Of a DNA stretch of 64,000 bases, positions 1-7,455 are shown piece after piece. The stretch is from assembly GCF_016863655.1 (NCBI RefSeq), contig NZ_BOPH01000108.1, forward strand, positions 97,261-161,260, written 5' to 3'. The notes under the pieces are model-generated. The model did no database searches, was not told where the DNA came from, and was given only the letters and a program-made list of their open reading frames with translations. Positions within the stretch are counted from its first letter, which is position 1, and each line of letters begins with the position of its first letter. Position numbers and translations under genes: made by a program. Source of the DNA: Virgisporangium ochraceum. Its GTDB lineage: Bacteria; Actinomycetota; Actinomycetes; Mycobacteriales; Micromonosporaceae.

Positions 1-321
1 CGTGAGCGCCTTGACGGCCCAGGTCGCCCAGCCGCCGGTCCCCTCGAACGAGGTCCCCCCGACGCGCGTGCCGTTGACGATGACGTCGGCGGGCCGGACG
101 GTCGCGGTGCCGTTGGCGAACCGCAGCCCCAGCGTCGCGGTGCCGGCCGTCGCGGCGGTGACCGTGAACCGCACCGCCGCGCCGACCGCGTTGGTCCCGT
201 TGCAGAACCCGGTGCCGGAGTACCCCGCGTGGTTGGAGTCGATGGTGCCGGTGCACGACGCGGGCGCGGCCTCCGCCTCGTACCGGGTCGGCGCCGCGAC
301 CGCGGGCGAGGCCGCCGACAC
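1..321 (-). CDS. Secreted carbohydrate-binding (CBM6/35-like) protein, N-terminal part
   Basis: The reading frame runs off the left edge of the window, so only about 107 N-terminal codons are visible. Residues 13 to 100 or so read as a CBM6/CBM35-like beta-sandwich: a TRYEAEAA opening, then a CTGTIDSNHAGYSGTGF stretch, then a hydrophobic strand ending in RFANGTATVRP. Such modules bind sugars and are usually attached to secreted glycoside hydrolases. An alanine-rich segment ending in AVAAP just before the module looks like the end of a signal peptide. I placed the start at the GTG ending at 321, but the hydrophobic core of a signal peptide is then missing. A GTG ending at 441 is in the same frame, with a TGA at 352-354 in between, so the signal peptide may be broken. 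The catalytic part, if any, lies outside the window. Confidence 0.6.
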   Translation of the reverse strand, partial: MSAASPAVAAPTRYEAEAAPASCTGTIDSNHAGYSGTGFCNGTNAVGAAVRFTVTAATAGTATLGLRFANGTATVRPADVIVNGTRVGGTSFEGTGGWATWAVKALT

Positions 322-461
322 GAGCCCCGCTCCGGCCGGCGTCCCGCCCTGTCAACGGACGGCACTCCGGCTCCCCGGAGGGTGCGCCGACCGGCGCGGC
401 GTGCCCGGGATCCGGGCCGGCCGGGAAAGCCGGGTGCTCACCGTCGGTCGCGGATGACGAA

Positions 462-513
462 TTGATCGAGGAAGAAAGGGGTGGCTGGAGCCGGCCGGAT
501 CTTCCTCGATCAA
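462..513 (-). terminator. Long inverted repeat (14-bp perfect arms)
   Basis: TTGATCGAGGAAGA at 462-475 is exactly complementary to 500-513, leaving a 24-base loop that itself contains GGCTGGAGCC. The arms are richer in A and T than the surrounding sequence. The hairpin lies downstream of the GGDEF-EAL gene read on the minus strand and about 20 bases upstream of the possible GTG start at 441. A factor-independent terminator without a U tract, as is common in actinomycetes, is the simplest reading. A protein-binding site is the alternative. Confidence 0.45.
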
Positions 514-563
514 CGGTGTCGACCACTGCCGGTGCGGGCGGGCCGCGGCGCTAGACTCGCGGC

Positions 564-643
564 GGCACGCCGTAGCGCAGAGGTCGTCGCGCCTTTTCTG
601 ACAGAGGGGGAGGACGCCGGTTCGAATCCGGCCGGCGATGCCG
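564..643 (+). tRNA. tRNA-like element, GAC (Val) anticodon, extended acceptor stem
   Basis: The stretch folds as a cloverleaf. GGCA+CGCCG (564-572) pairs with CGGCG-A-TGCC (633-642), giving nine acceptor pairs and one bulged A at 638. TA at 573-574 is followed by a GCGC/GCGC D stem with GG in its loop. The anticodon stem is CTTTT/AGGGG (593-597 with 605-609, mostly G-U pairs) with loop CTGACAG, so anticodon GAC at 600-602. The T arm is perfect: GCCGG-TTCGAAT-CCGGC (616-632). Against an ordinary tRNA are the 9-bp bulged acceptor, the missing base 26, the weak anticodon stem and no encoded CCA. It may be a degenerate tRNA-Val gene or a divergent tRNA-like RNA. TAGACT at 552-557 could be a -10 element, but I see no matching -35. 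Confidence 0.5.
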
Positions 644-711
644 ACCTGACGGGGAGGAAGGCGATGCCGTTCCCCGCGCGACCGGTCTGAACGGCGCCGG
701 CGGCGCGACCA

Positions 712-2955
712 TCACGCGGCGGTCGGCACCGCCACGGTGAAGACCGGGTCGGCGGTCGGCCGGCCGAAGAAGTAGCCCTGGGCATAGCGGTAGCCCATGC
801 GGTACAGCACGTCGGCCTGCTCGGCGGTCTCCACGCCCTCCGCGACCGCGTCGAGGCCCATCCCGCGGCTCACCTCGATCAGTGCGCTCGCGATGACCGA
901 CTCGCGGCCGGCGAGGGCGATGTTGTCGACGAACGACTTGTCGACCTTGAGGATGTCGACCGGCACCGTCTGCAGCAGGCCCAGCGACGAGTGGCCGGTA
1001 CCGAAGTCGTCCAGCGCGATCCGGACCCCGTGCCGGTGCAGCTCGTGCAGCGCGTCGAGGGCGCGCCCACCGGTGAACACGGCCGTCTCGGTGACCTCGA
1101 TGGCCAGGCACGGCGCGGGCAGCCCGGTCTCGGCCAGGGTCGCCAGGACGGTCTCGGTGAACCCGGGCTCGGTGAGCTGCCGGGGCGACACGTTGACGCT
1201 GATCCGCCGCGGCGCGTCCTCGCCCAGCGTCGCCCGCCACCGGGCGGCCTGGACGCAGGCGGCCCGCAGGATCCAGGCACCGAGCTCGACGATCAGCCCG
1301 CTGCGCTCGGCGAACGGGATGAACGTCGCGGGACCCACGACGCCGAGGTCGGGGTGGTCCCACCGCATGAGCGTCTCCACGGCCACGGTCCGGCCCTCGG
1401 GAAGCTCCACGATCGGCTGGTACACGGGGTGCAGCCGGCCCGTGTCGAGCGCCGCCCGCAGCTGGGCACCCAGGCGGGCGTCCTCGGCGGCGCGCTCGTC
1501 GAGCTCCGGCCGGTAGCGCAGAGCCCGCCCGCGCCGCTCCTTCGCCGCGTACATCGCCACGTCGGCCCGGCGCATGATCTCGGCCGGGTCGGTGACCCCC
1601 GCACTGCCGACGACGCCGATGCTGGCACCGGCGAGCAGCTCGTCGCCGGCGACCACGGCCGGCTCCTGGAGCGCGTGGACGACCCGGTCGACGAACGCGT
1701 CGGCGGTCGCCTCGTCGGTGGCGGGGAACAGGACGGCGAACTCGTCGCCACCCATGCGGGCGACGGTGTCGGTCGGCCGGACGAGCGTGCGCAGCCGCCG
1801 GGCGACGATGCCGAGGAACTCGTCGCCGACGGGGTGGCCCAGCCGGTCGTTGATGGTCTTGAACCCGTCGAGGTCGATCAACGCGAACTGGGCGGGACCA
1901 CCGGACGCCGCGGCCCGCAGCCGCTCCTCCAGCAGCCGCCGGTTCGGCAGCCCGGTCAGGTCGTCGTGCATCGCCAGCCGGTTCAGCTGGTCGGCCTGCC
2001 GCCGGACCTGCACCACGAACCCCGCGAGCCGCACCAGCACCAGCCCGAACAGCCCCACCGCGGCGGTACCGATGGCGAGCCAGTCGACCTCGGGCATCAG
2101 CGCGCCCTGCACGAACAGCACCGCCGGGGTGAGCAGCAGGCTCGCGGCCACCAGCAGGAGCCGGCCGGGACCCACCGGTGCCGTGCCGCCGTCGACGGCA
2201 CCCTCGGCGGCCGCCGACATCGACGGGTGCAGGGCGGCGGTCGTCCACAGCACGTAGGAGAGCAGCCAGCCGGCGTCGAGCAGGCCACCCTCGTAGCTGG
2301 AGTACAGCGACACCACGGAGAAGCCGATGTCGGCGACGAGCAGGAGGGCACCGGCCCAGCCGAGGAGCCGCAGGCTCGGCACCCGGGTCCCGTTGGCCGC
2401 GAACGCCCGGAACAGCATCACCAGGATCAGCACGTCGGCGGCCGGGTAGCTCCAGCCGACGAGCCGCTCGGCCAGCGACGCGGACGTGTCCTCGGCGATG
2501 GGGCGGATCACGAACACCCAGAACACCAGGCCGAGCCCGATCGCCACGATCGCGGCGTCGACCAGGCCGGCGACGTCACGCGCGGCGCGGCGACCGGACC
2601 GGTGCCGCACGAGCAGCACGAACCCCGCGAGGAACAGCGGGTACGCGGACATGTAGAGCACGTCCGCCACCGACGGGTACGGCTCCTCGTGCAGGACGTA
2701 GACGTAGTACGACCAGATCACGTCGCCGGTGACCCAGGTCGCCTGGCCGGCCGCGAACCAGTACCAGACCCACGGCCGGGCTGGCCGGTGCAGCCGGACG
2801 CCGACCACGATCCCGGCCGCCGACGCGGCGCCGATCACCTGGTACAGGACGCTCGCGGGCAGCTGGTCCGGGGGCAGCAGCAGGTAGACGGCGACCGCGG
2901 TGAGCCCGCACAGGAGCCACCACAGCCACCACCGTCCACCTGCCGCATGCCGCAC
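712..2955 (-). CDS. Membrane-bound GGDEF-EAL c-di-GMP turnover protein
   Basis: A 747-residue protein that should make and/or break cyclic di-GMP at the membrane. About the first 320 residues form a set of hydrophobic helices (a MASE-like sensor region that I cannot assign to a named class). The GGDEF domain follows from about residue 329 and has an intact MGGDEF signature near residue 403, with an RPTD inhibitory I-site five residues before it. The EAL domain covers roughly 495-740: the motif reads ETLMRW, but the metal and substrate residues are present (VNVSPRQL, EVTET, LDDFGTGHSSL, LKVDKSF, AEGVE). Both activities are therefore plausible. The start is a GTG. The next gene upstream is divergent, so it is probably transcribed alone. 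A second GGDEF protein lies at 52974-54464. Confidence 0.9.
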   Translation of the reverse strand: MRHAAGGRWWLWWLLCGLTAVAVYLLLPPDQLPASVLYQVIGAASAAGIVVGVRLHRPARPWVWYWFAAGQATWVTGDVIWSYYVYVLHEEPYPSVADVLYMSAYPLFLAGFVLLVRHRSGRRAARDVAGLVDAAIVAIGLGLVFWVFVIRPIAEDTSASLAERLVGWSYPAADVLILVMLFRAFAANGTRVPSLRLLGWAGALLLVADIGFSVVSLYSSYEGGLLDAGWLLSYVLWTTAALHPSMSAAAEGAVDGGTAPVGPGRLLLVAASLLLTPAVLFVQGALMPEVDWLAIGTAAVGLFGLVLVRLAGFVVQVRRQADQLNRLAMHDDLTGLPNRRLLEERLRAAASGGPAQFALIDLDGFKTINDRLGHPVGDEFLGIVARRLRTLVRPTDTVARMGGDEFAVLFPATDEATADAFVDRVVHALQEPAVVAGDELLAGASIGVVGSAGVTDPAEIMRRADVAMYAAKERRGRALRYRPELDERAAEDARLGAQLRAALDTGRLHPVYQPIVELPEGRTVAVETLMRWDHPDLGVVGPATFIPFAERSGLIVELGAWILRAACVQAARWRATLGEDAPRRISVNVSPRQLTEPGFTETVLATLAETGLPAPCLAIEVTETAVFTGGRALDALHELHRHGVRIALDDFGTGHSSLGLLQTVPVDILKVDKSFVDNIALAGRESVIASALIEVSRGMGLDAVAEGVETAEQADVLYRMGYRYAQGYFFGRPTADPVFTVAVPTAA

Positions 2956-3095
2956 CCCGACCGGATCGGTCGGGAACGCCCGACGTTGAGGAGTTCGACC
3001 CGATGATCACGCTCACAGGATGTTCGTGGGCCCGCCGGTGTAACCGGAGGCCAGCCGGGTAGCGCGCCGGATCACCCATCGGCGGGAAGGCGGAG

Positions 3096-3497
3096 ATGCT
3101 GCGGGCTTCCTGGACGATCCTGCCGACGGGCCCCCGGGCGGTGTCCGTGGCCCGGGTGGCGGCCCGCCTGGTCCTGTCCGCCCGGGGCGTGGGTGTCGGC
3201 GACCCGGACAGCTTCGCGAGGCTGGAGCCGGTGATCGCCGAGCTCGTGTCGAACGGCGTCCGGCACGCCGGCGGATGTGATCGGCTGGAGCTCGCCTTCG
3301 ACGGCGCCTGCCTCACCGTCGGCGCGGTCGACCACGGCGCCGACGACCCGGAACTCAAGGCCCACGGGCCGCCCGACGCCGGCCGCGGACTGGCGATCGT
3401 CGACGCCATGTCGGCGTCCTGGGGCTGGCACCGGTTCCCGGGCGGCAAGTGCGTCTGGGCCCGGCTCGACTCCGGGCCGACCCGCCACAGGCGGTGA
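3096..3497 (+). CDS. RsbW-like anti-sigma regulatory factor (HATPase_c)
   Basis: A 133-residue single-domain GHKL ATPase of the serine-kinase anti-sigma type found in partner-switching modules. The ATP-binding boxes are visible: ELVSNGVRHAG (N box), a DHGADDPEL segment (G1 box), and GRGLAIVDAMSASWGW (G2 box). In this family the protein binds a sigma factor or phosphorylates a STAS antagonist. The next gene is a broken STAS-sigma fusion, so its original partners may have been adjacent and are now lost. A GGGAAGG ribosome site sits just before the ATG. The MEDS-STAS protein at 62801-63646 is another STAS-containing candidate partner in this window. Confidence 0.85.
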   Translation: MLRASWTILPTGPRAVSVARVAARLVLSARGVGVGDPDSFARLEPVIAELVSNGVRHAGGCDRLELAFDGACLTVGAVDHGADDPELKAHGPPDAGRGLAIVDAMSASWGWHRFPGGKCVWARLDSGPTRHRR

Positions 3498-3597
3498 CCT
3501 TCATCCGGTCGTGGTCGATGCGGGTCGCACCGGCCTACAACGACGTCGTCCGGGTAGGGGCTGGCGGCGACCGGCCGTCGACCCCCTGGAGGGCACC

Positions 3598-4364
3598 GTG
3601 GACCTGGCGACATTCGAGAAATGGCAGGCCGACGGTGTCCACGTCGTCACGGTCACCGGTGCGCTGGACTCCAGCGCGGCCGTGCAGCTGCGCCTGGTGC
3701 TGTACGGGTGTGCCGACGCCCGGGCCGACCGGGTGGTGATCGACCTCGCCCGGGTCCGGCTGATCGACGCGAGCTCGATCAACGTGCTCCTGGCGGTACG
3801 GGAGCGGATGCACCGCCGCGGTGCGGCGACCCCGGCCGAGCGGGCCCGCCTCCGCGACCGGGTGATCGCCCTGGTCCGGTCCCTCGACCGGTTCGACCCC
3901 GGCAACGGCACCGACTTCGCCGCGTACGCCACGCCGACGGTCGTCGGCTCCCTGCGGCGTCACTTCCGCGACCACGGGTGGATGGTGCGGCCGCCGCCCC
4001 GCTGGTCGCCGGCATCGCCGCACACCTCGACGCGGACGACGGCCGGGTCCTCGAGGCGATGACCGCCGCGCAGGGCTACCGGCCGGCGTCGCTGGACGCG
4101 CCCGTCGGCGTCGGTCCGGACGCCGCCACCCTCCAGGAGCAGTTCGGCACGGACGACCCGGCTTCGACGCGGTCGTGCACCACGAGTCGCTGGCGGCGCA
4201 TCATCGCCACCCTCCCCGGACGCGACCGGGCGATCCTCGGGACGCGCTTCTTCGACGACCTCTGTCAGCGCGAGATCGCCGACCGCATAGGCGTCTCCCA
4301 GATGCACGTCTCGCGGTTGCTGACCCGCATCCTCGGCCGCATCCGGCAGGAGCTGCTCACGTAG
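3598..4364 (+). pseudogene. Decayed STAS antagonist fused to a SigB/SigF-type sigma factor relic
   Basis: The GTG at 3598, with a GGAGGG ribosome site, opens a STAS domain (residues 1 to about 75, hydrophobic core VVIDLARVRLIDASSINVLL). It then runs straight into sigma-factor sequence: ERARLRDRVIA followed at once by RSLDRFDPGNG. The region between these two pieces in SigB/F factors (2.1-2.2) is absent. Region 2.4/3 continues (FAAYATPTVVGSLRRHFRDHGW) to about 4000 and then shifts frame. From there a different frame gives HLDADDGRVLEAMTAAQGYR and region 4 (REIADRIGVSQMHVSRLL), ending in TAG at 4362. Around 4160-4195 a second compensating pair of shifts hides a GFDAVVHHESL-like segment. Two deleted junctions and three or more frameshifts make a functional product unlikely. 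Confidence 0.8.
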
Positions 4365-4419
4365 CGGCGGGCGCCGATGCCGGTCCGTCCACGATGGCGG
4401 CAGTCAGTAGGATTCCGGT

Positions 4420-4830
4420 ATGGACCGCGATGACGATCGCCCGTCCGATCTCGCCGAACGGGAGCGCCGTGCCGACGCGCGCGATGAGTCCCTGTCACAG
4501 CGCGAGGTCGTCGCCGACGAGCGTGATACCTACGCCGACCAGCGCGATATCGACCTGGAGCTCCGCTCCACGGTGGCCGACGAACGTGACCTGGTCGCCG
4601 ACGAACGCGACCGGGCCGCCCAGCGGCGCGCCCGGGCCGCCGACGAGCGCGACCTGGCCGCCTACGAACGCGAGCTCGCCGCCGACGAGCGCGAGCTGGC
4701 CGCCCACGAGCGCGACCTGGCCGTCTACGAACGCGAGCTCGCCGCCGACGAGCGCGACCGGGCCGCCAGCGAGCGTGACCGCGCCGCCGCCGGGCGCGAC
4801 CAGCCCCGCTACGACGTCGGCGACTCCTAG
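4420..4830 (+). CDS. Heptad-repeat (ADERDxA) charged protein
   Basis: A 136-residue protein made almost wholly of seven-residue units of the form ADERDLA, AYEREL, AHERDLA. The alanine sits at a fixed place and Glu/Arg/Asp fill the rest. The period of 7 and the even charge mix predict one long, highly charged coiled coil or single alpha helix of about 17 units. There is no signal peptide, no membrane segment and no enzyme domain. Similar repeat tracts occur as N-terminal extensions of GGDEF proteins in actinomycetes; here the tract stands alone. It follows the STAS-sigma relic by 55 bases. Function unknown. The 21-bp period in the DNA makes it prone to unit gain and loss. A scaffold or spacer role is only a guess. 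Confidence 0.7.
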   Translation: MDRDDDRPSDLAERERRADARDESLSQREVVADERDTYADQRDIDLELRSTVADERDLVADERDRAAQRRARAADERDLAAYERELAADERELAAHERDLAVYERELAADERDRAASERDRAAAGRDQPRYDVGDS

Positions 4831-4837
4831 CGGGGTT

Positions 4838-5668
4838 TCACAGGTGGCCCCGGATGAGGGCGGCCACCCGGGCCGGCGCCTGCTCGGGGATCCAGTGCGA
4901 CACGTCGTCCAGGGTCTCGATCCGGCAGGGTCCGCTCACCCACCGCCGTGACAGGTCGACGGCCTCGGGGGTGACGAACCGGTCGCGACCGCCGCGCACC
5001 AGCAGCGTGGGTACCGGCACCACGCCGGTCCGCACGCGGTCGAACGCGGCCGCCCGGTACCAGTTCAGCGGGCCGGTGAGCGCACCGGGCCGGGAGAACC
5101 GGGCCGCGTACCGGCGGGCGTGCTCGCGGTCGAGGCCCGAGCCGACGAGCGAGCGGTACAGGCGCGCGCCGGACCGGGCACCGAGCAGCCGTTCCGGTAA
5201 CCGCGGCACCTGGAAGAACACCATGTACGCCGACCGCACCGCCTGGCTGCCGCGGGTCAGCGACCGCCGCCAGGCGCCCGGATGCGGGCCCGCGAACGCG
5301 GCGACGGTCCGCACCCGGTCCGGGTGGTCGGCGGCGAGGTGCAGCGCCACGACCGCGCCCCAGTCGTGGCCCACGACGTCGAACCGGTCGGCACCCGCGG
5401 CGTCGGCGAGGGCCAGCACGTCGGCGGCGAGCAGGCCGAGCCGGTAGTCGCGGCGGCGCGGCGGCCGGGCGCCGGGCGAGTAGCCGCGCTGGTCCGGCGC
5501 GAGCACCCGGTGGCCGTCGGCGACCAGGGCGGGCGTCACCGCGTCCCAGGTGGTCCGGTCGGCCGGGAACCCGTGCAGCAGCACGACGGGACGGCCGTCG
5601 GGCGGCCCGGAGTCCGACACGTCGAACCGCAGGCCGTCGTGGTCGAATCCCTCCATCCCCGACAGCAT
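4838..5668 (-). CDS. Alpha/beta-fold hydrolase (epoxide hydrolase-like)
   Basis: A 276-residue alpha/beta hydrolase. The HGFP oxyanion motif lies near residue 31. The nucleophile elbow GHDWGA carries an Asp nucleophile of the kind used by epoxide hydrolases and haloalkane dehalogenases rather than Ser. The charge-relay region shows GGRDRFVTPE and a terminal DDVSHWIPEQAP with the catalytic His. A cap domain sits between about residues 130 and 200. Substrate cannot be told from sequence. I chose the ATG ending at 5668, which has GGGAAAG five bases upstream; an ATG ending at 5656 is the alternative. The gene converges on the heptad-repeat gene, with only seven bases between the stop codons. Confidence 0.85.
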   Translation of the reverse strand: MLSGMEGFDHDGLRFDVSDSGPPDGRPVVLLHGFPADRTTWDAVTPALVADGHRVLAPDQRGYSPGARPPRRRDYRLGLLAADVLALADAAGADRFDVVGHDWGAVVALHLAADHPDRVRTVAAFAGPHPGAWRRSLTRGSQAVRSAYMVFFQVPRLPERLLGARSGARLYRSLVGSGLDREHARRYAARFSRPGALTGPLNWYRAAAFDRVRTGVVPVPTLLVRGGRDRFVTPEAVDLSRRWVSGPCRIETLDDVSHWIPEQAPARVAALIRGHL

Positions 5669-5736
5669 CGCAGCTTTCCCGGGCCGGGGCCCGCCCGGTC
5701 GGCCCGTCGGGCCGGGGGCCGACCGGGCGCGGCCGG

Positions 5737-6282
5737 TCAGTCCCCGATGGCGGCGAGCGCGTCGCGGGTCGCCTCCAGGTGCGCCTCGACGGTCTTCTCG
5801 GTGGCCGCGGCCAGTGCCCGCACGTCGGCGGCGCACCCGTCAGCGACCTCGCGGTCGATGAAGTCGAGTGTCTGCTCGTGGGCCTTCTCCTGCAGCTTCA
5901 GCCACGCCAGGTCGAACTCCGGCCCGGCCAGCGCGGTCACGGCGGCGAGGTCCGCGCGCTGCTGCCGGGTCGGCTTCGGCGGCAGGGTGACGTCGTGACG
6001 CCGGGCCGCGGCGACGACGCGCACCTCGGCCCTCGTGTGGTCGACGATGAGCATGCCGGCCAGGTGGTGCACCCGGCGGTCCTTCGACCGCGGCAGGACG
6101 GCCGCGCCGGCGGCCAGCTCGGCGAGGTTGCCGCGGTGGGCGCGCACCAGGTACTTCACGTCCTCCAGGCACACCCGTCCGGTGGGCTCCTCCGCCACCG
6201 GCGCGGCCCGCACCGGTGCGACCGCCGCACCCGCGGCCAGCACACCGGCCGCAACCGCCCCGATAAGTCGCAGTGACACCAT
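5737..6282 (-). CDS. Secreted DUF4142-like protein (ferritin-like four-helix fold)
   Basis: A 181-residue exported protein. Residues 1-27 form a clear signal peptide (short basic start, alanine-rich core, APVRAAP cleavage region). The mature part resembles DUF4142 proteins: an EDVKYLVRAHRGNLAELAAG helix, a VHHLAGMLIVDHTRAEVRV helix with the paired His/Asp residues typical of the family, and a late EKAHEQTLDFIDREVADGC helix. Family members are thought to fold like ferritin, but no enzyme activity is established. The ATG has GGGGGAA upstream. It lies 68 bases downstream of the hydrolase gene and may be read with it. Confidence 0.75.
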   Translation of the reverse strand: MVSLRLIGAVAAGVLAAGAAVAPVRAAPVAEEPTGRVCLEDVKYLVRAHRGNLAELAAGAAVLPRSKDRRVHHLAGMLIVDHTRAEVRVVAAARRHDVTLPPKPTRQQRADLAAVTALAGPEFDLAWLKLQEKAHEQTLDFIDREVADGCAADVRALAAATEKTVEAHLEATRDALAAIGD

Positions 6283-6374
6283 GATTCCCCCGTAGTTGTC
6301 GTATTGCGTAGTGGATCAACTACCCACGATCACCTGAACCTAACGGAACGCGATCAGGGCGTAAGCTGCCATCC

Positions 6375-6620
6375 ATGTCCGCCGATGAGCACGCCCCGAA
6401 CGCGGTCACAGGCGAGTTCCTGGTCTGCCTCGCCGACGAGGTGCCGTGGCGGGACGTGCGGCACACGGTCGACACGCTCGTCGCGACGCACGGCGGCACC
6501 GTCATGACGATCCTGGAGACTCTGCCGGGCTTCGGCGTGCGCGCGACCGGCGAGCAGGCCCTCGCCTACGCGGCCGACCCCGCCGTCGGCGCCGTGGAGG
6601 AGAGCCGGCGCACCCGGTGA
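6375..6620 (+). CDS. Small protein resembling the inhibitor I9 / subtilase propeptide fold
   Basis: An 81-residue protein without a signal peptide. The layout GEFLVCLADEVPWRDVRHTV, then THGGTVMTILETLPGFGVRATGEQAL, then DPAVGAVEESRR follows the order of a subtilisin propeptide domain (I9): strand, helix, strand containing a GF pair, helix, and final strand. Stand-alone I9 proteins can inhibit subtilases. No subtilase gene is nearby, so the partner is unknown. It is followed by an NRDE gene 12 bases later and may be translated from the same message. The fold assignment is by pattern only. Confidence 0.6.
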   Translation: MSADEHAPNAVTGEFLVCLADEVPWRDVRHTVDTLVATHGGTVMTILETLPGFGVRATGEQALAYAADPAVGAVEESRRTR

Positions 6621-6632
6621 CACGATGGGGTG

Positions 6633-7382
6633 GTGTGCACCGTCCTCCTGCGGTTCGACCCTGACGCCTCGTGGCCGCTGCTCGTCGGCGCCGTCCGCGA
6701 CGAGTTCGTCGGCCGCCCGTGGCGCCCGCCCGCCACGCACTGGCCCGGCACGCCGTACGTCGGCGGCCTCGACCTGATCGGCGGCGGCACCTGGCTGGCC
6801 GTCGACCCGGGTGCGGCGGCGTTCGCCGCGCTGCTCAACGGTCCACCCCTGCCGGCACCGACGGCCGTCCGCCCGACCCGCGGAACGCTCGCGCTGACCG
6901 CGCTGTCCACCGGAACCGGACCCGCGGACCCGGCCGCCTACGACGCGTTCCACCTCCTGGTGGGCACGCCGCGCCGGTGCGAGCTGTGGTCCTGGACCGG
7001 CGACGCCTACACCCACCACGTCATCGCACCCGGCCCCCACATCGTGGTGAACCTGGGCCTCGACGCGACCGCCGACCCCCTGATCGGCCACTACGCGCCG
7101 CTGCTGTCCGCCGCCGGCGACCCCGACCCGAAGCCCGGACAGCCCTCGGCCGACGCCTGGGCCGACTGGCTCCCCCTCCTCGACGGCGACGGCCTCGCCC
7201 CCGACGACGACCGTGCCCTGATCGTGGCCCGCACCCACGGCGGCGCGGCGTACGGATCCACGTCGGCCACCCTGCTCGCCCTGCGCGACGGCAACGCGCG
7301 CTACGACTTCACCGCGAACCCGGGCCCCGCCGCGGAGTGGACGGAGATCGCCGTCCCGCCGTTCCACCGCCAAGATCCATAG
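6633..7382 (+). CDS. NRDE (TANGO2-like) family protein
   Basis: A 249-residue NRDE protein. Family members usually begin Met-Cys-Thr, so I use the second of two adjacent GTG codons, which gives MCTVLLRF; the first GTG (6630) would add one Val. The name motif reads VRDEF here instead of NRDE. The strand-rich DLIGGGTWLAVD and FAALLNG segments are also typical. The Cys at position 2 would be the nucleophile if the protein has an Ntn-hydrolase-type activity, but no reaction is established for bacterial members. Stop at 7380-7382, directly before a 52-bp palindrome. Confidence 0.8.
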   Translation: MCTVLLRFDPDASWPLLVGAVRDEFVGRPWRPPATHWPGTPYVGGLDLIGGGTWLAVDPGAAAFAALLNGPPLPAPTAVRPTRGTLALTALSTGTGPADPAAYDAFHLLVGTPRRCELWSWTGDAYTHHVIAPGPHIVVNLGLDATADPLIGHYAPLLSAAGDPDPKPGQPSADAWADWLPLLDGDGLAPDDDRALIVARTHGGAAYGSTSATLLALRDGNARYDFTANPGPAAEWTEIAVPPFHRQDP

Positions 7383-7392
7383 TGGTGGCCGG

Positions 7393-7444
7393 CCGATCTT
7401 GGACACCTCTACATCGAATTCGATGCAGGAGTGTCCAAGATCGG
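7393..7444. repeat. 52-bp near-perfect palindrome centred on GAATTC
   Basis: The sequence reads almost the same on both strands. The outer 14 bases (CCGATCTTGGACAC) and the inner ATCGAATTCGAT are exact inverted pairs, and only three of 26 pairs are mismatched (in 7407-7412 versus 7425-7430). It fills the 73 bases between two convergent genes. A further copy of CCAAGATC lies at 7370-7377 inside the end of the NRDE gene. A bidirectional terminator is the simplest role, but the almost zero-length loop would favour a DNA-level cruciform or a dimer-binding site over an ordinary RNA hairpin. Confidence 0.7.
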
Positions 7445-7455
7445 TCAGGGTTGGG

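Noticed and set aside
564..643. Ordinary functional tRNA-Val
   Set aside because: Base 26 missing, mostly G-U anticodon stem, nine-pair bulged acceptor and no CCA; kept only as a tRNA-like element.
4175..4951. Plus-strand frame with PPTSATWPPTNA-like repeats
   Set aside because: It is the heptad-repeat gene read one base out of frame; the correct frame gives a regular ADERDxA pattern and ends cleanly.
7393..7444. Phage or integrase attachment site
   Set aside because: No integrase, excisionase or tRNA overlap is near; symmetry alone does not support an att site.
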